The translations under genes and the position numbers were made by a program. Positions 51,285 through 59,813 of a stretch of 64,000 nucleotides of DNA are shown in pieces; the first letter of the stretch is position 1; each line of letters opens with the position of its first letter. This DNA comes from Arthrobacter sp. NEB 688 (GTDB lineage Bacteria; Actinomycetota; Actinomycetes; Actinomycetales; Dermatophilaceae). The stretch spans positions 1,116,001-1,180,000 of the forward strand of contig NZ_CP053707.1 of NCBI RefSeq assembly GCF_013201035.1. Direction: 5' to 3'. The notes below the pieces were generated by a model. The model worked only from the letters and a program-made list of their open reading frames with translations, made no database searches and had not been told where the DNA came from.

Positions 51285-52199
51285 ATGACGCCGCTGATGC
51301 CGCGCCTGCTCCGCGTCGTCGTGCTCGCGCTGGGCGGGACCTTCTCCGCCGTGGTGCTGTCCGTGCTCCTCGCCCCGAGCGCCTCGGCCGCCGAGGGCCA
51401 CGGCCTGCTGGGCCGCGCGAGCGACACGCTCGCCTCCGTGACGGCTCCCGCGGTCGCGCCCCTGGCCGAGCCCGTCGCGCAGGTCGTCGAGCCGGTGGCG
51501 AAGCCCGTCGCGAGGGTCGTGGAGCCGGTGGCGAAGCCCGTCGCGAGGGTCGTGGAGCCGGTGGCGAAGCCCGTCGCGCAGCTCGTGGAGCCGGTCGCGC
51601 GGGTCGCCGAGCCCGTGACGTCGGCCGTCAGGCCCGTCACCGAGCCCCTCGTCGAGGCCGTCGCGCCGGTGACCGACGCCGTGCTCGAGCCGCTCGCCCC
51701 CGTCACCGACGCCCTGGCACCCGTCACCGAGGCCGTCCCCCCGGTCGACGGCCTGCTCCCCGACGTCGACCGACCCGCCGCGGGCCCGGCCCCTGCCGCC
51801 GACGAGCCCTCGGCGGACGCCCCGGCGGACGCCGCGTCGGGGCCGTCGGTCACCTCGCCGCCCACCGCGACGTCCGCGCCCCCGGTCCCCACCCCCTCGG
51901 CCTCCGCGCTCGTCGCCGACAGCGGTCCCGTCGCGACCCGCGACACCGCCACGACGGGGGCCCCCACCGACCCGACGCCCCACGCCCCGGCCCTCCCCGG
52001 GACGCCGCTCGTCCCCTCGACCCCCGCGCCCTCGGCCCCCGGGTCCACCGCGACGGCCCTCGGCCCGCACGCCCCCGACTCCTCCGCGCTCGCCCCCCGG
52101 GCGGCGCGCGACGCCTCGGCCCTCACCGCGCTCCCCGCGGGTCACGTGGCCGTCCTCGCGACCCAGGCCTTCCACCGGCCCGGCGTCGCCCCCGACTGA
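51285..52199 (+). CDS. Secreted Pro/Val-rich repeat protein, unknown family
   Basis: Predicted exported protein of 304 aa. Signal peptide residues 1-35 end at APSASA-AEG. Residues 50-155 are a regular series of PV..VVEP units, with three near-identical 11-residue repeats VVEPVAKPVAR encoded by a 33-bp tandem repeat (about 51483-51590). The second half is Pro/Ala/Thr/Ser-rich and looks unstructured. No LPXTG motif or membrane anchor is seen at the C-terminus. GGAGGGAG supports the ATG. It is followed 99 nt later by another secreted repeat protein, so the two may work together at the cell surface. Confidence 0.8.
   Translation: MTPLMPRLLRVVVLALGGTFSAVVLSVLLAPSASAAEGHGLLGRASDTLASVTAPAVAPLAEPVAQVVEPVAKPVARVVEPVAKPVARVVEPVAKPVAQLVEPVARVAEPVTSAVRPVTEPLVEAVAPVTDAVLEPLAPVTDALAPVTEAVPPVDGLLPDVDRPAAGPAPAADEPSADAPADAASGPSVTSPPTATSAPPVPTPSASALVADSGPVATRDTATTGAPTDPTPHAPALPGTPLVPSTPAPSAPGSTATALGPHAPDSSALAPRAARDASALTALPAGHVAVLATQAFHRPGVAPD
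51483..51590 (+). repeat. 33-bp tandem coding repeat
   Basis: About three copies of a 33-bp unit containing GAGCCGGTGGCGAAGCCCGT, nearly identical at the DNA level, encode VVEPVAKPVAR. Such identity suggests recent expansion or ongoing recombination. Confidence 0.85.
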
Positions 52200-52298
52200 C
52201 TCGTCAGGTCGATCCCACGCGGCTCCCCGAGCCGCAGGGCGCCCGAGTCCCGACGACTCCGTGCGCCGCACACAGGACATCCTGACGAAAGGTCTGAC

Positions 52299-53483
52299 AT
52301 GAACACCTGGATCAAGCGATCCCTGGGCACCGCTGCCGTCGCCGGCGGCCTGCTCCTCGGTGGCGCCGCGATGGCGTCCGCCGACGAGGGTTCGAGCGCG
52401 TCCCAGAACGCGGCCGACTCCTCCTTCTCCTCGCCGATCCGCATCGGCGGCATCGACCTCGGGGCCACGAGCAGCAGCTCGTCGAGCTCCTCGGTCACCG
52501 AGACCCGGACCGACCGGGACGGCTCCGAGGAGTCGACGACGCGCGCGTCGAAGGACTCCTCGAAGAACTCGGTCGGGCTCTCGACCGGCGACATCACGGC
52601 CGACCCGTCCGCGGCGGTCTCGTCCATCACGAAGTCCGCCACCTCGCGTGACTCCGACGCCGACGAGAGCAGCTCCTCGTCGAGCACCACGGGCAGGGCC
52701 ACGGCGAAGGCGCCCGTCTCCGTCGGCGGCCTGAACCTGACCGGCTCGAACGAGCAGGCCTCCTCCGACCAGGAGAAGGTCACCCGCACCGACGAGGACG
52801 GCGACACCCGCACGTCGGAGTCGAAGTCGGCGAGCGCGTCGAAGACCGACTACTCCGTCGGCATCGGCAAGCTCACCGCCGACCCGATGGGCGCCCTCTC
52901 GGGCGCGCGCAGCGACGAGCTGACGCGTGACGACGAGGACGTCACCGGGGCCTCGACCTCCGAGGCCGCGGGCTCGTTCTCCTCGCCGCTGTCCTTCGAG
53001 GGAATCACCGGCGCCTTCTCCGACGAGCGCGCCTCGACGGACGCCCGTCGCGAGACGGTGACCGACGAGGACGGCACCCGCTCCGAGGCCACCCGTGAGG
53101 CCCGCGCCTCGAAGACCGTGGGCGGGTTCGACACCGGCTCCTTCACGGCCGACCCGAAGGGCACCGTCGGCGCCACGCGCTCGGACGTCTTCTCGACGGA
53201 GGACCGTGACGAGGCCGCCACCCGCTCGACGAGCACGTCGGTGTTCGACCTCGCCGCGCCGTACTCGGCCAGTGGTGGCTCGGGCTCCTTCTCCCGTGAG
53301 GACGCCTCGGCGACCGAGCGCGAGACCGTGCGCTCCGACGAGGACGGCACCCTGACCCGCACCGAGCGGGACGAGGACGCCAACGCCTTCGGCCAGACCT
53401 TCGGGTTCGACCGCAGCGAGGGTGACCTGTTGGGTTCCTTCCGCAGCACCAGCCTTGTCGACGGGGTGTTCGACAACCGCTGA
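52299..53483 (+). CDS. Secreted Ser/Asp-rich protein with four degenerate repeats, unknown family
   Basis: Predicted exported protein of 394 aa. Signal peptide residues 1-28 end at AAMASA-DEG. The mature part is Ser/Thr/Asp/Glu-rich and built from about four repeats of 70-95 residues. Each has a T.DEDGT-type turn (ETRTDRDGS, VTRTDEDGD, ETVTDEDGT, ETVRSDEDGT), and in three of them this is followed by ASK and a short hydrophobic block with TADP. Two tracts of SFSSP precede GG/GI segments. The acidic DxDxDG-like turns could bind calcium. No anchor or sorting signal is seen. GAAAGG precedes the ATG. I do not recognise the family. Confidence 0.82.
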   Translation: MNTWIKRSLGTAAVAGGLLLGGAAMASADEGSSASQNAADSSFSSPIRIGGIDLGATSSSSSSSSVTETRTDRDGSEESTTRASKDSSKNSVGLSTGDITADPSAAVSSITKSATSRDSDADESSSSSSTTGRATAKAPVSVGGLNLTGSNEQASSDQEKVTRTDEDGDTRTSESKSASASKTDYSVGIGKLTADPMGALSGARSDELTRDDEDVTGASTSEAAGSFSSPLSFEGITGAFSDERASTDARRETVTDEDGTRSEATREARASKTVGGFDTGSFTADPKGTVGATRSDVFSTEDRDEAATRSTSTSVFDLAAPYSASGGSGSFSREDASATERETVRSDEDGTLTRTERDEDANAFGQTFGFDRSEGDLLGSFRSTSLVDGVFDNR

Positions 53484-53548
53484 CCCGGGTCGGCGCGACA
53501 CCGGCCGGCCGGCGACCTCCCGGTCGCCGGCCGGCCCGGTGGCGCTCC

Positions 53549-53598
53549 CGGACGTGTGTGGGGAACGTCGGCATCCCGACGGTCTCCACACACGTCCG
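53549..53598. terminator. CGAACGTGTGTG-type hairpin, copy 4 (diverged)
   Basis: 23-nt arms (53549-53571, 53576-53598) starting CGGACGTGTGTGG, with two mismatches and a 4-nt loop, 65 nt after the secreted-protein stop. The inner part GAACGTCGGCATCCCGACGG is the same as in copy 3. Confidence 0.8.
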
Positions 53599-53629
53599 CG
53601 GGCGAATCGGGGGATGGGAGAGTGGGGGG

Positions 53630-54652
53630 ATGAGCCACGCCGAGGTGACGATCGACGGACTGCCCGAGCACTACCTCACCCGCCGGCCGGAGGTGGACGA
53701 CGTCCCGGCCGTCACCGCGCTCCTCGCGGCGCACCAGGAGGCGGCCAAGGGCTCCTCCGCTGTCGACCCGCAGGCGATGGTCGTCCAGCTCGCCGGCACG
53801 GGCTCGTGGACCCGCCGCCAGGTGCTCGTCGAGGACGCCGACGGCCGCCTCCTCGCGTGGCTGTCGGTGCACGACCGGGCCGCGGGGCGCACCCTCGTCG
53901 AGGTCACGGTCTCGCCGCAGCACGACGCCGCCGATGCCCTCGCCGCGCACCTCTTCGCCGCCGGCGAGCGCTACGCCCGCGACATCGGCCGGATGCGCGG
54001 CCTGCGCACGACGCTGCTCGACTCCGGCGCCTACGCCGACGACCCCCGCCAGCAGCGCTGGCTCGAGGCCGCCGGCTACCGGCACACCCGCACGTGGCTG
54101 CAGATGACCCGCCCCGTCACCTCCGAGGAGGCGAGCAGCCTGCCCGGCCCGCGCGAGGGCGTCACCGTCCGGCCGGTCGACCGTCACGACGACGGCCTGC
54201 CGCTCGCGCAGGACCTCCAGGCGGTGCACCGGGTGCTCGAGGAGTCCTTCCAGGACCACTTCAGCTCCTACCGCGAGAGCTTCCCCGAGTTCGTCATGCG
54301 GCTGCGCGAGGACCCCGGCCACCGCTGGGACCACTGGTGGCTCGCGACGGTCGAGGGTCCGGAGGGGCCGGTGCCCGCCGGCGCCGTCGTCTCGTCGGTC
54401 CTGCGCCCCGACGCCGACGGCATCCCCGGCAGCTACGTCGACTACATCGGCGTGCACCGGACGGCCCGCGGCCGCGGGGTGGCGAAGGCGCTGCTGCACC
54501 AGGTCATCGGCGACGCCGCCAAGCGCGGCCGCAACCGGGTGGGCCTCGAGGTCGACGCCGACAGCCCGACCGGCGCCGACGGCCTCTACGCGTCGATGGG
54601 CTGGGTCACCGACTACCGGACGCAGTCCTGGCACCAGGACCTCGACCTCTGA
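53630..54652 (+). CDS. Tandem GNAT N-acetyltransferase
   Basis: Protein of 340 aa with two GNAT domains. The N-terminal half (about 15-165) is degenerate. The C-terminal half (about 175-335) has YVDYIGVHRTARGRGVAKALLHQVIGDAAKRGRNRVGLEVDADSPTGADGLYASMGW, with the acetyl-CoA loop RGRGVA and the NP..LY-type end. The double layout recalls mycothiol synthase, but the sequence does not look like MshD. Substrate unknown. No ribosome site is strong; the ATG follows a G-rich stretch (GGGGGG). Confidence 0.87.
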   Translation: MSHAEVTIDGLPEHYLTRRPEVDDVPAVTALLAAHQEAAKGSSAVDPQAMVVQLAGTGSWTRRQVLVEDADGRLLAWLSVHDRAAGRTLVEVTVSPQHDAADALAAHLFAAGERYARDIGRMRGLRTTLLDSGAYADDPRQQRWLEAAGYRHTRTWLQMTRPVTSEEASSLPGPREGVTVRPVDRHDDGLPLAQDLQAVHRVLEESFQDHFSSYRESFPEFVMRLREDPGHRWDHWWLATVEGPEGPVPAGAVVSSVLRPDADGIPGSYVDYIGVHRTARGRGVAKALLHQVIGDAAKRGRNRVGLEVDADSPTGADGLYASMGWVTDYRTQSWHQDLDL

Positions 54653-54670
54653 CCGGTCGCGGCCCGCGCG

Positions 54671-55354
54671 TCAGCGGGCGATGTCGACGACGAGCCGGGT
54701 CGGGTTCTCCAGCACCGAGACCGTGAACGGCCGCTGACCGCCCCTGAGGCCGATGAACTGCTGGCCGACCCCCTCGAACCCGCCCCAGATGGCCGGCGCC
54801 GCCGCGATGCCGGTGCCCTCCAACGTCCGGGGCAGCGGGTCGTCGGCGCTCGGGGCGGACTCGCCGGGCATGTCGACGGTGGAGACGAGCACCTCGAGCC
54901 AGGCGTCGCCCGGCACGTCCTTGCGCTCGCCGCTCGGGTCCTCGATCGGCGCGTCGACGTAGTGCACGCGGTAGCTGGGCACCCCGTCGCGCGCGAACTG
55001 GTAGACGACCCGGTCGTAGGTGGTGTGGCCGGCGACGCGCGACTCCAGCCCGATGCCGACGCGTCCGCCGAGGGTCGGCCAGTCGCCGCTGGTCCTCTCG
55101 TCGAGGGAGTACCCGTCGGGCACCGACGCCGACGGGCTCGGCGAGGCGCTGGGGTCGGCCGTGGCCGACGGCGAGTCGCTCGGCGAGGGCGACGCGGACG
55201 GGGAGGCCGGCTCGCTCGTGGACGGCGAGGCCGAGGTCGAGACGGGCGCCGGGTCGTCCGGGTCGGAGGAGCAGCCCGCGACGGCGGCCAGCGCGAGCAC
55301 GGCCACCCCCACCCCGAGGACGCGGACGGTCGGTGTGCGGCGTCGTGTCGTCAT
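54671..55354 (-). CDS. AMIN-like domain lipoprotein
   Basis: Lipoprotein of 227 aa. The signal peptide ends in LAAVAGC, followed by a low-complexity Ser/Pro linker (about residues 35-75) and a beta-rich domain with GIGLESRVAGHTTYDRVVYQFARDGVPSYRVHYVDAPIEDPSG and a final NPTRLVVDIAR. That ending is typical of the AMIN-like fold, which binds cell-wall polysaccharide in related proteins. AGGGAGG lies 4 nt before the ATG. It is convergent with the GNAT gene and downstream of the P450 on the same strand. Confidence 0.85.
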   Translation of the reverse strand: MTTRRRTPTVRVLGVGVAVLALAAVAGCSSDPDDPAPVSTSASPSTSEPASPSASPSPSDSPSATADPSASPSPSASVPDGYSLDERTSGDWPTLGGRVGIGLESRVAGHTTYDRVVYQFARDGVPSYRVHYVDAPIEDPSGERKDVPGDAWLEVLVSTVDMPGESAPSADDPLPRTLEGTGIAAAPAIWGGFEGVGQQFIGLRGGQRPFTVSVLENPTRLVVDIAR

Positions 55355-55435
55355 GGCGCCTCCCTTCACGCCTCCATCGTCCTCGACGTGGGGGCCCGTG
55401 CGTGGGACCTTCGGCGGACTCGGCCCGGTCCGGGC

Positions 55436-56758
55436 TCAGCGCACCGTGACCCGCGCGCCGTGTCGGGGCACGCTCGTGATGTTGCGGACCCGCGGACCCT
55501 CGGGCGCCACCGACTCGACGTCGTACGCGACGAGGACCTCCCGCAGCACCGCGACGGCCTCCATCAGCGAGAACGACGCCCCGATGCACCGGCGCGCCCC
55601 GCCGCCGAACGGGATCCACGTGTGCGGGGCGGGCTGCCCGCCGACGAAGCGGCCGGGGTCGAACGCGAACGGGTCGGGATGGCTCGCGGCCCGCTGGTGG
55701 GCGAGGATCACCGAGGCGCCGACGGTGGCCCCGGCCGGCAGGTCGACCCCGCCGACGCGCGCCGGCTCGCGCAGGACCCGCACCACCATGGGGATGACGG
55801 GGTGCAGGCGCATCGCCTCCTTGACGAGCGCCTCGAGGAGGTCGTCGTCGCCGGTGCGCGCGGCCGCGCGGGCCCGGGCGCGCAGGGCGGGGTCGAGGCC
55901 GACCTCGTGGAGGGTCCAGGCGAGGGCGGTGGCCGTCGTCTCGTGGCCGGCGAGCAGCAGCGTGACGAGCTGGTCGCGCAGCTCGGCGTCGGTCAGGCGC
56001 TCGCCCTCGACCTCGACCCGCAGCAGCGTCGACAGCACGTCCGTGCGCAGGGCGAGGTCCGGGCTCGCACGACGGTCGGCGATCTCCTCGTGCAGGAGCG
56101 CGTCGAGGGCACGGGTGCGCTCGACCGCCCGCCGCCACATCCCGACGCGCCGCAGCCGGGGCACGGCCCAGCCGAGGAAGACGAGCGGGCTGACGTCGAC
56201 GAGCTCGCGGACGAGGGGCCGCAGCCGCGCGAGCCGGGCCTCGTCGGTGACGCCGAAGACGACGCGCAGGATGACCTCGAGCGTGACGGCGTTCATCCGG
56301 TCGAGCACGGGGAAGGCGACCCCCGGTGTCCAGGAACCGACCTCGGTCTTCGCCAGCCCCGTCACGAGGTCGGCGTAGCCGCGCAGCGCCCGGCCGGAGA
56401 AGGCGGGCGTGAGGAGGCGCCGGGCGCGCCGGTGCTCCTCGCCGTCGACGAGCAGCACCGAGTGCTCGCCCATGACCGGCCCGAGGATGGCGTTGGCCTC
56501 GCCGGCGCGGAAGACGGCGGGGTCGCCGGCGAAGACGTCGCGGACGGCGTCCGGTGCGCTGACGAGGACGGTGTTGCGGGTGCTGGGGAAGAGCCGGACC
56601 GTCACGACGTCCCCGTAGCGGCGGTGCAGCCAGGGCACCCAGCGGTGGCGGAAGCGCATCATCCCGACGCTCTGGACGAGGCGGGGCAGGCGCGGGCCGG
56701 GCGGCAGGAGGGCGGGGTCGGCCGGAGGGGTGCGCCGGGCCGCGCGTGCTGCGTCCAT
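55436..56758 (-). CDS. Cytochrome P450
   Basis: Haem monooxygenase of 440 aa. I-helix LLLAGHETTATALAW has the proton-relay AG.ET, the K-helix ExxR is EAMR, and FGGGARRCIG carries the haem-ligand Cys391. The N-terminal PPGPRLPRLVQSV is like class II P450s without a membrane anchor. Substrate unknown; no ferredoxin or reductase gene is next to it. GGAGG precedes the ATG. It is divergent from the patatin gene. Confidence 0.94.
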   Translation of the reverse strand: MDAARAARRTPPADPALLPPGPRLPRLVQSVGMMRFRHRWVPWLHRRYGDVVTVRLFPSTRNTVLVSAPDAVRDVFAGDPAVFRAGEANAILGPVMGEHSVLLVDGEEHRRARRLLTPAFSGRALRGYADLVTGLAKTEVGSWTPGVAFPVLDRMNAVTLEVILRVVFGVTDEARLARLRPLVRELVDVSPLVFLGWAVPRLRRVGMWRRAVERTRALDALLHEEIADRRASPDLALRTDVLSTLLRVEVEGERLTDAELRDQLVTLLLAGHETTATALAWTLHEVGLDPALRARARAAARTGDDDLLEALVKEAMRLHPVIPMVVRVLREPARVGGVDLPAGATVGASVILAHQRAASHPDPFAFDPGRFVGGQPAPHTWIPFGGGARRCIGASFSLMEAVAVLREVLVAYDVESVAPEGPRVRNITSVPRHGARVTVR

Positions 56759-56830
56759 GGGTGCCTCCTCCGGTCCCGAGGCTATCGCTGCGGGCGCCGG
56801 CGGGTGGGGAGGTCGACGTACCCTGAGCCC

Positions 56831-57832
56831 ATGGGTCCTGAGCGCACGGGTCGACGCGTGGCGCTGGCGCTGGGCGCCGGCGGAGCACGCGGGTACGCGC
56901 ACATCGGGGCGCTCCAGGTCATCGAGGAGCGCGGGTTCGAGGTCGTGGCCGTCGCCGGCACCTCGATGGGCGCCCTCGTCGGCGGGCTGGCCGCGGCCGG
57001 GCGGCTCGACGCCTACACGGAGTGGGTCACCGGGCTGACGCAGTACGACGTGTGGCGGCTGCTCGACATGAACCTCGGCGGGGGCGGCGCCATCCGGGCC
57101 GAGCGCATCTTCGCCAAGGTCGGCGAGATCCTCGACGGCACCCTCATCGAGGACTGCGCCGTGCCGTTCACGGCGGTCGCGACCGACCTCAACCACCGGC
57201 GCGAGGTGTGGTTCCAGCGGGGGCCGATGGCGACGGCCATCCGCGCGTCCGTCGCGATCCCCAGCCTCGTGACGCCGATCGTCGTCGACGGCCGCCTCCT
57301 CGTCGACGGCGGCCTCATGAACCCGGTGCCGATCGAGCCGACCGCCGCCGTCATGTCCGACCTCACCGTCGCGGTGAGCCTCCAGGCCGGGCACAGCACG
57401 GGGATGCCCGTCGCGCCGGTGCGCTCGCCGGGGGTGACGAGCACCGTCGCGGGCTCGGTGCGCTCGCTGACCCACCGGGTGTCGGCGCTCATGGGCGGTG
57501 GCTCGCACGACACGACGACCGAGGCGCCCGCCCGCGAGATGGTCGCCGAGGACGTCGAGGCGGTCACGGAGGGGGGCGGCTCGCCGGCGCTGGCCTCGGC
57601 CCCCGGGTTCTCGCCGGCGCCGAAGGAGCTCGCGTCCGCCGAGATCTTCAACCGCTCGTTCGACACGATGGCCGCGCTCATCACGCGCTACCGGATGGCG
57701 AGCAACCCCCCGGACGTCCTCGTCTCGGTGCCCTCCGACGCCTGCCGCACGATGGACTTCCACCGCGCCTCGGAGATGATCGCGCTGGGCCGCGAGCTGA
57801 CCGAGCGGGCCTTCGACGAGGCGGGATGGTGA
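56831..57832 (+). CDS. Patatin-like phospholipase (RssA/YchK type)
   Basis: Serine lipid acyl hydrolase of 333 aa. GAGGARGYAHIG is the oxyanion loop, GTSMG the Ser elbow, and VDGGLMNPVPI carries the dyad Asp (DGG). An unusual Ser/Gly-rich insert lies at about residues 205-270. TACCCT (56819-56824) ends 6 nt before the ATG, so a leaderless mRNA is likely. The next gene overlaps its end. Confidence 0.9.
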   Translation: MGPERTGRRVALALGAGGARGYAHIGALQVIEERGFEVVAVAGTSMGALVGGLAAAGRLDAYTEWVTGLTQYDVWRLLDMNLGGGGAIRAERIFAKVGEILDGTLIEDCAVPFTAVATDLNHRREVWFQRGPMATAIRASVAIPSLVTPIVVDGRLLVDGGLMNPVPIEPTAAVMSDLTVAVSLQAGHSTGMPVAPVRSPGVTSTVAGSVRSLTHRVSALMGGGSHDTTTEAPAREMVAEDVEAVTEGGGSPALASAPGFSPAPKELASAEIFNRSFDTMAALITRYRMASNPPDVLVSVPSDACRTMDFHRASEMIALGRELTERAFDEAGW

Positions 57833-58497
57833 GCGCCGCCGGCGTCGGGGCGCTCGCCGACCTCGCCGAGGAGCTCGTCCGGACGACGGCCGGCGAACGG
57901 GCCCTGCTCGGCGTCGCCGGTGTGCCCGGAGCGGGCAAGTCGACCCTGGCCGAGGCGCTCGTCGCCGAGCTCGCGCGGCGGCGCGGGGCCGCGTGGGTCG
58001 CCCAGGTGCCGATGGACGGCTACCACCTCGCGGACGTCCAGCTCGAGCGGCTCGGTCTCCGCGACCGCAAGGGCGCCCCCGAGACCTTCGACGCGCGGGG
58101 CTACGCGGCCCTGCTGCGCCGGCTGCGCGAGGACCCCGAGCGCGACGTGTACGCGCCGGGCTTCGAGCGCGTCCTCGAGCAGCCGCTGGCCGGGGCCGTC
58201 GTCGTGCCCGGGGGAGCGCGGCTCGTCGTCACCGAGGGCAACTACCTGCTGCTGGAGGGCGACTGGCGCGAGGCGCGGGCCGCGCTCGACGCCGTCTGGT
58301 TCGTCGACGGCGACGACGCCCTGCGCCGGCAGCGGCTGCTGGCGCGGCACGTCGAGTTCGGCAAGACGCCGCAGGAGGCGCAGGCCTGGGTGGCGGCGGT
58401 CGACGACCGCAACACCGCGCTGGTGCGCGAGCGGGCCGGTGCCGCAGACCGGGTCGTGCTGGCCACCGACGGGGGCTGGGAGCTGCCGGCGCGCTGA
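57826..58497 (+). CDS. Nucleoside/pantothenate-kinase-like P-loop kinase
   Basis: Kinase of 223 aa. GVAGVPGAGKSTLAEAL is the Walker A loop, PMDGYHLADVQLERLGLRDRKGAPETFD the substrate-binding segment with conserved Asp and His, and VVTEGNYLLLEG the base of the Walker B strand. It belongs to the uridine kinase/PanK/fructose-kinase-like group; the phosphate acceptor is unknown. Starts at ATG 57826 or GTG 57829 both overlap the patatin stop, so translation is coupled. Confidence 0.85.
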   Translation: MVSAAGVGALADLAEELVRTTAGERALLGVAGVPGAGKSTLAEALVAELARRRGAAWVAQVPMDGYHLADVQLERLGLRDRKGAPETFDARGYAALLRRLREDPERDVYAPGFERVLEQPLAGAVVVPGGARLVVTEGNYLLLEGDWREARAALDAVWFVDGDDALRRQRLLARHVEFGKTPQEAQAWVAAVDDRNTALVRERAGAADRVVLATDGGWELPAR

Positions 58498-58557
58498 CGC
58501 CGACGACGCCGGACCCCTCGCGGGATCCGGCGCCGTCAGGATGGGTCGGGTTGCGGC

Positions 58558-59571
58558 TCAGTCGGACTGGCCGTACAGACCGGCGAGGGTCGAGCCCTCG
58601 GCCCAGTGGATGTTCGTGATCGGGTTGCGCGGGTCGTCGAGGCCCTTGTTGTACGTGTAGGCGCCGCTCTCGTAGAGCGCCCAGACGTGGGCGTTGCCGT
58701 TCGAGCTCCCGTAGGCGAGGCCCTCGATCATCGAGGGGGCGCGCATGCAGAAGGACGTGGCGTCGGTGACGTCGCCGGTGGAGGCGGTGGACCGCACCCA
58801 GACGTTGCCGCGGTCGTTGCGGCCGTAGGAGGTCGCGAAGACGAACCGGGACCCGACGGTGGTCATCCCCTGGGTCTTCGCGGGGACGGTGCGCTTGGTG
58901 CTCGTGTAGGTGAGGGAGCCGTCGCTGTTGGGCCGGTAGCGCCACATGCTCTGGTGGCTCGTCTCCGAGAAGTCGCCGGTCCAGACGTACCCGCCCTGGG
59001 TGCCGAGGAACGAGGCCTTGCCGGCGACGTCCTGGGTGTCCTTGGGGGTGTAGGTGTGGTTGTTGTTGGCCGCCAGGAGCACGGACCTGACCCCCGACGC
59101 CGACCAGTAGCGGACGATGCCCTCGCCGCCGACGTAGACGTACCCCCCGGCGACGGCGATGCCACCGGCGTGCGTGGTCGGGATGAGCATCCGGCCGAGG
59201 CTCTCGCCGCGGTCCGGGCCGCTCAGCCACACGCCGAAGACCGCGCTCGGACCGTCGGGAGTGCCGTTGCCGTTGTCGTCGTGGTACGCCGAGATGAGCA
59301 GCACGTCGTCGGTGCCGCGGACGTCGTTCCAGTAGGCCAGGCCCTGCGGCACGTAGCGGCCGTCGAGGAGGCCGGCCGGGACCGCGACGCTGTTGTGGAA
59401 GGTGTCGTCGTACGTGGCGCTCGCGGACGGGCCCGGGTAGAAGTCCGAGCTGCCGGTCGTCGTGCGGCACATCGAGTCCTCCGCGACGGCCGCGCCCGGC
59501 GTCGCGACGGTGACGAGCCCGCCGAGCGTGACGGCCGCCAGCGCGGCGGCCAGGGTCTTCAGTCGTGCCAT
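58558..59571 (-). CDS. Secreted beta-propeller-like protein
   Basis: Exported protein of 337 aa. Signal peptide residues 1-30 end at GAAVAEDS. The mature part has repeated blade-like strands such as PQGLAYWN, VLLISAYHDDNGNGTPDG, GGIAVAGGYVYVGGEGIVRYW, GGYVWTGDFSE and MIEGLAYGSSNGNAHVWALYESGAY. Several DDNGNG-type turns may bind calcium. The substrate is unknown. GGGGAGA lies upstream of the ATG. It is divergent from the HNH gene. Confidence 0.8.
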   Translation of the reverse strand: MARLKTLAAALAAVTLGGLVTVATPGAAVAEDSMCRTTTGSSDFYPGPSASATYDDTFHNSVAVPAGLLDGRYVPQGLAYWNDVRGTDDVLLISAYHDDNGNGTPDGPSAVFGVWLSGPDRGESLGRMLIPTTHAGGIAVAGGYVYVGGEGIVRYWSASGVRSVLLAANNNHTYTPKDTQDVAGKASFLGTQGGYVWTGDFSETSHQSMWRYRPNSDGSLTYTSTKRTVPAKTQGMTTVGSRFVFATSYGRNDRGNVWVRSTASTGDVTDATSFCMRAPSMIEGLAYGSSNGNAHVWALYESGAYTYNKGLDDPRNPITNIHWAEGSTLAGLYGQSD

Positions 59572-59751
59572 GTCGTGTGGTCTCCCCTCGTGGGGCGGCG
59601 CCGGTGCGCCGCCGTCCCGGTCACCGTAGGCCCGGCGGGGCCCGGGGGACATGGGGAGCGCTCCCCTGGGGTCCGCGCAGGGGTGGGCGGCGGCCGGCGA
59701 GCCGCACTCTTGATGGGCGAGAGTCGTTGAGCGGCAGACGATTTGGTACTG

Positions 59752-59767
59752 TCGAACCCTTGTTCGA
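59752..59767. promoter_or_regulatory. LexA/SOS box
   Basis: TCGAACCCTTGTTCGA is a perfect 6-nt-arm palindrome and matches the actinobacterial LexA consensus TCGAAC-N4-GTTCGA. Its right half overlaps a promoter for the HNH gene: TTGTTC (59760-59765) and TAGGAT (59783-59788) are 17 nt apart. LexA bound here should block transcription until DNA damage. Confidence 0.88.
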
Positions 59768-59813
59768 CGGATGTCTCGGCGGTAGGATGGGGTCACGAGG
59801 GGAGGGGGAGCGA

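Noticed and set aside
53630-54652. Mycothiol synthase (MshD)
   Set aside because: The double GNAT layout fits, but the characteristic MshD sequence blocks are not seen, so only tandem GNAT is claimed.
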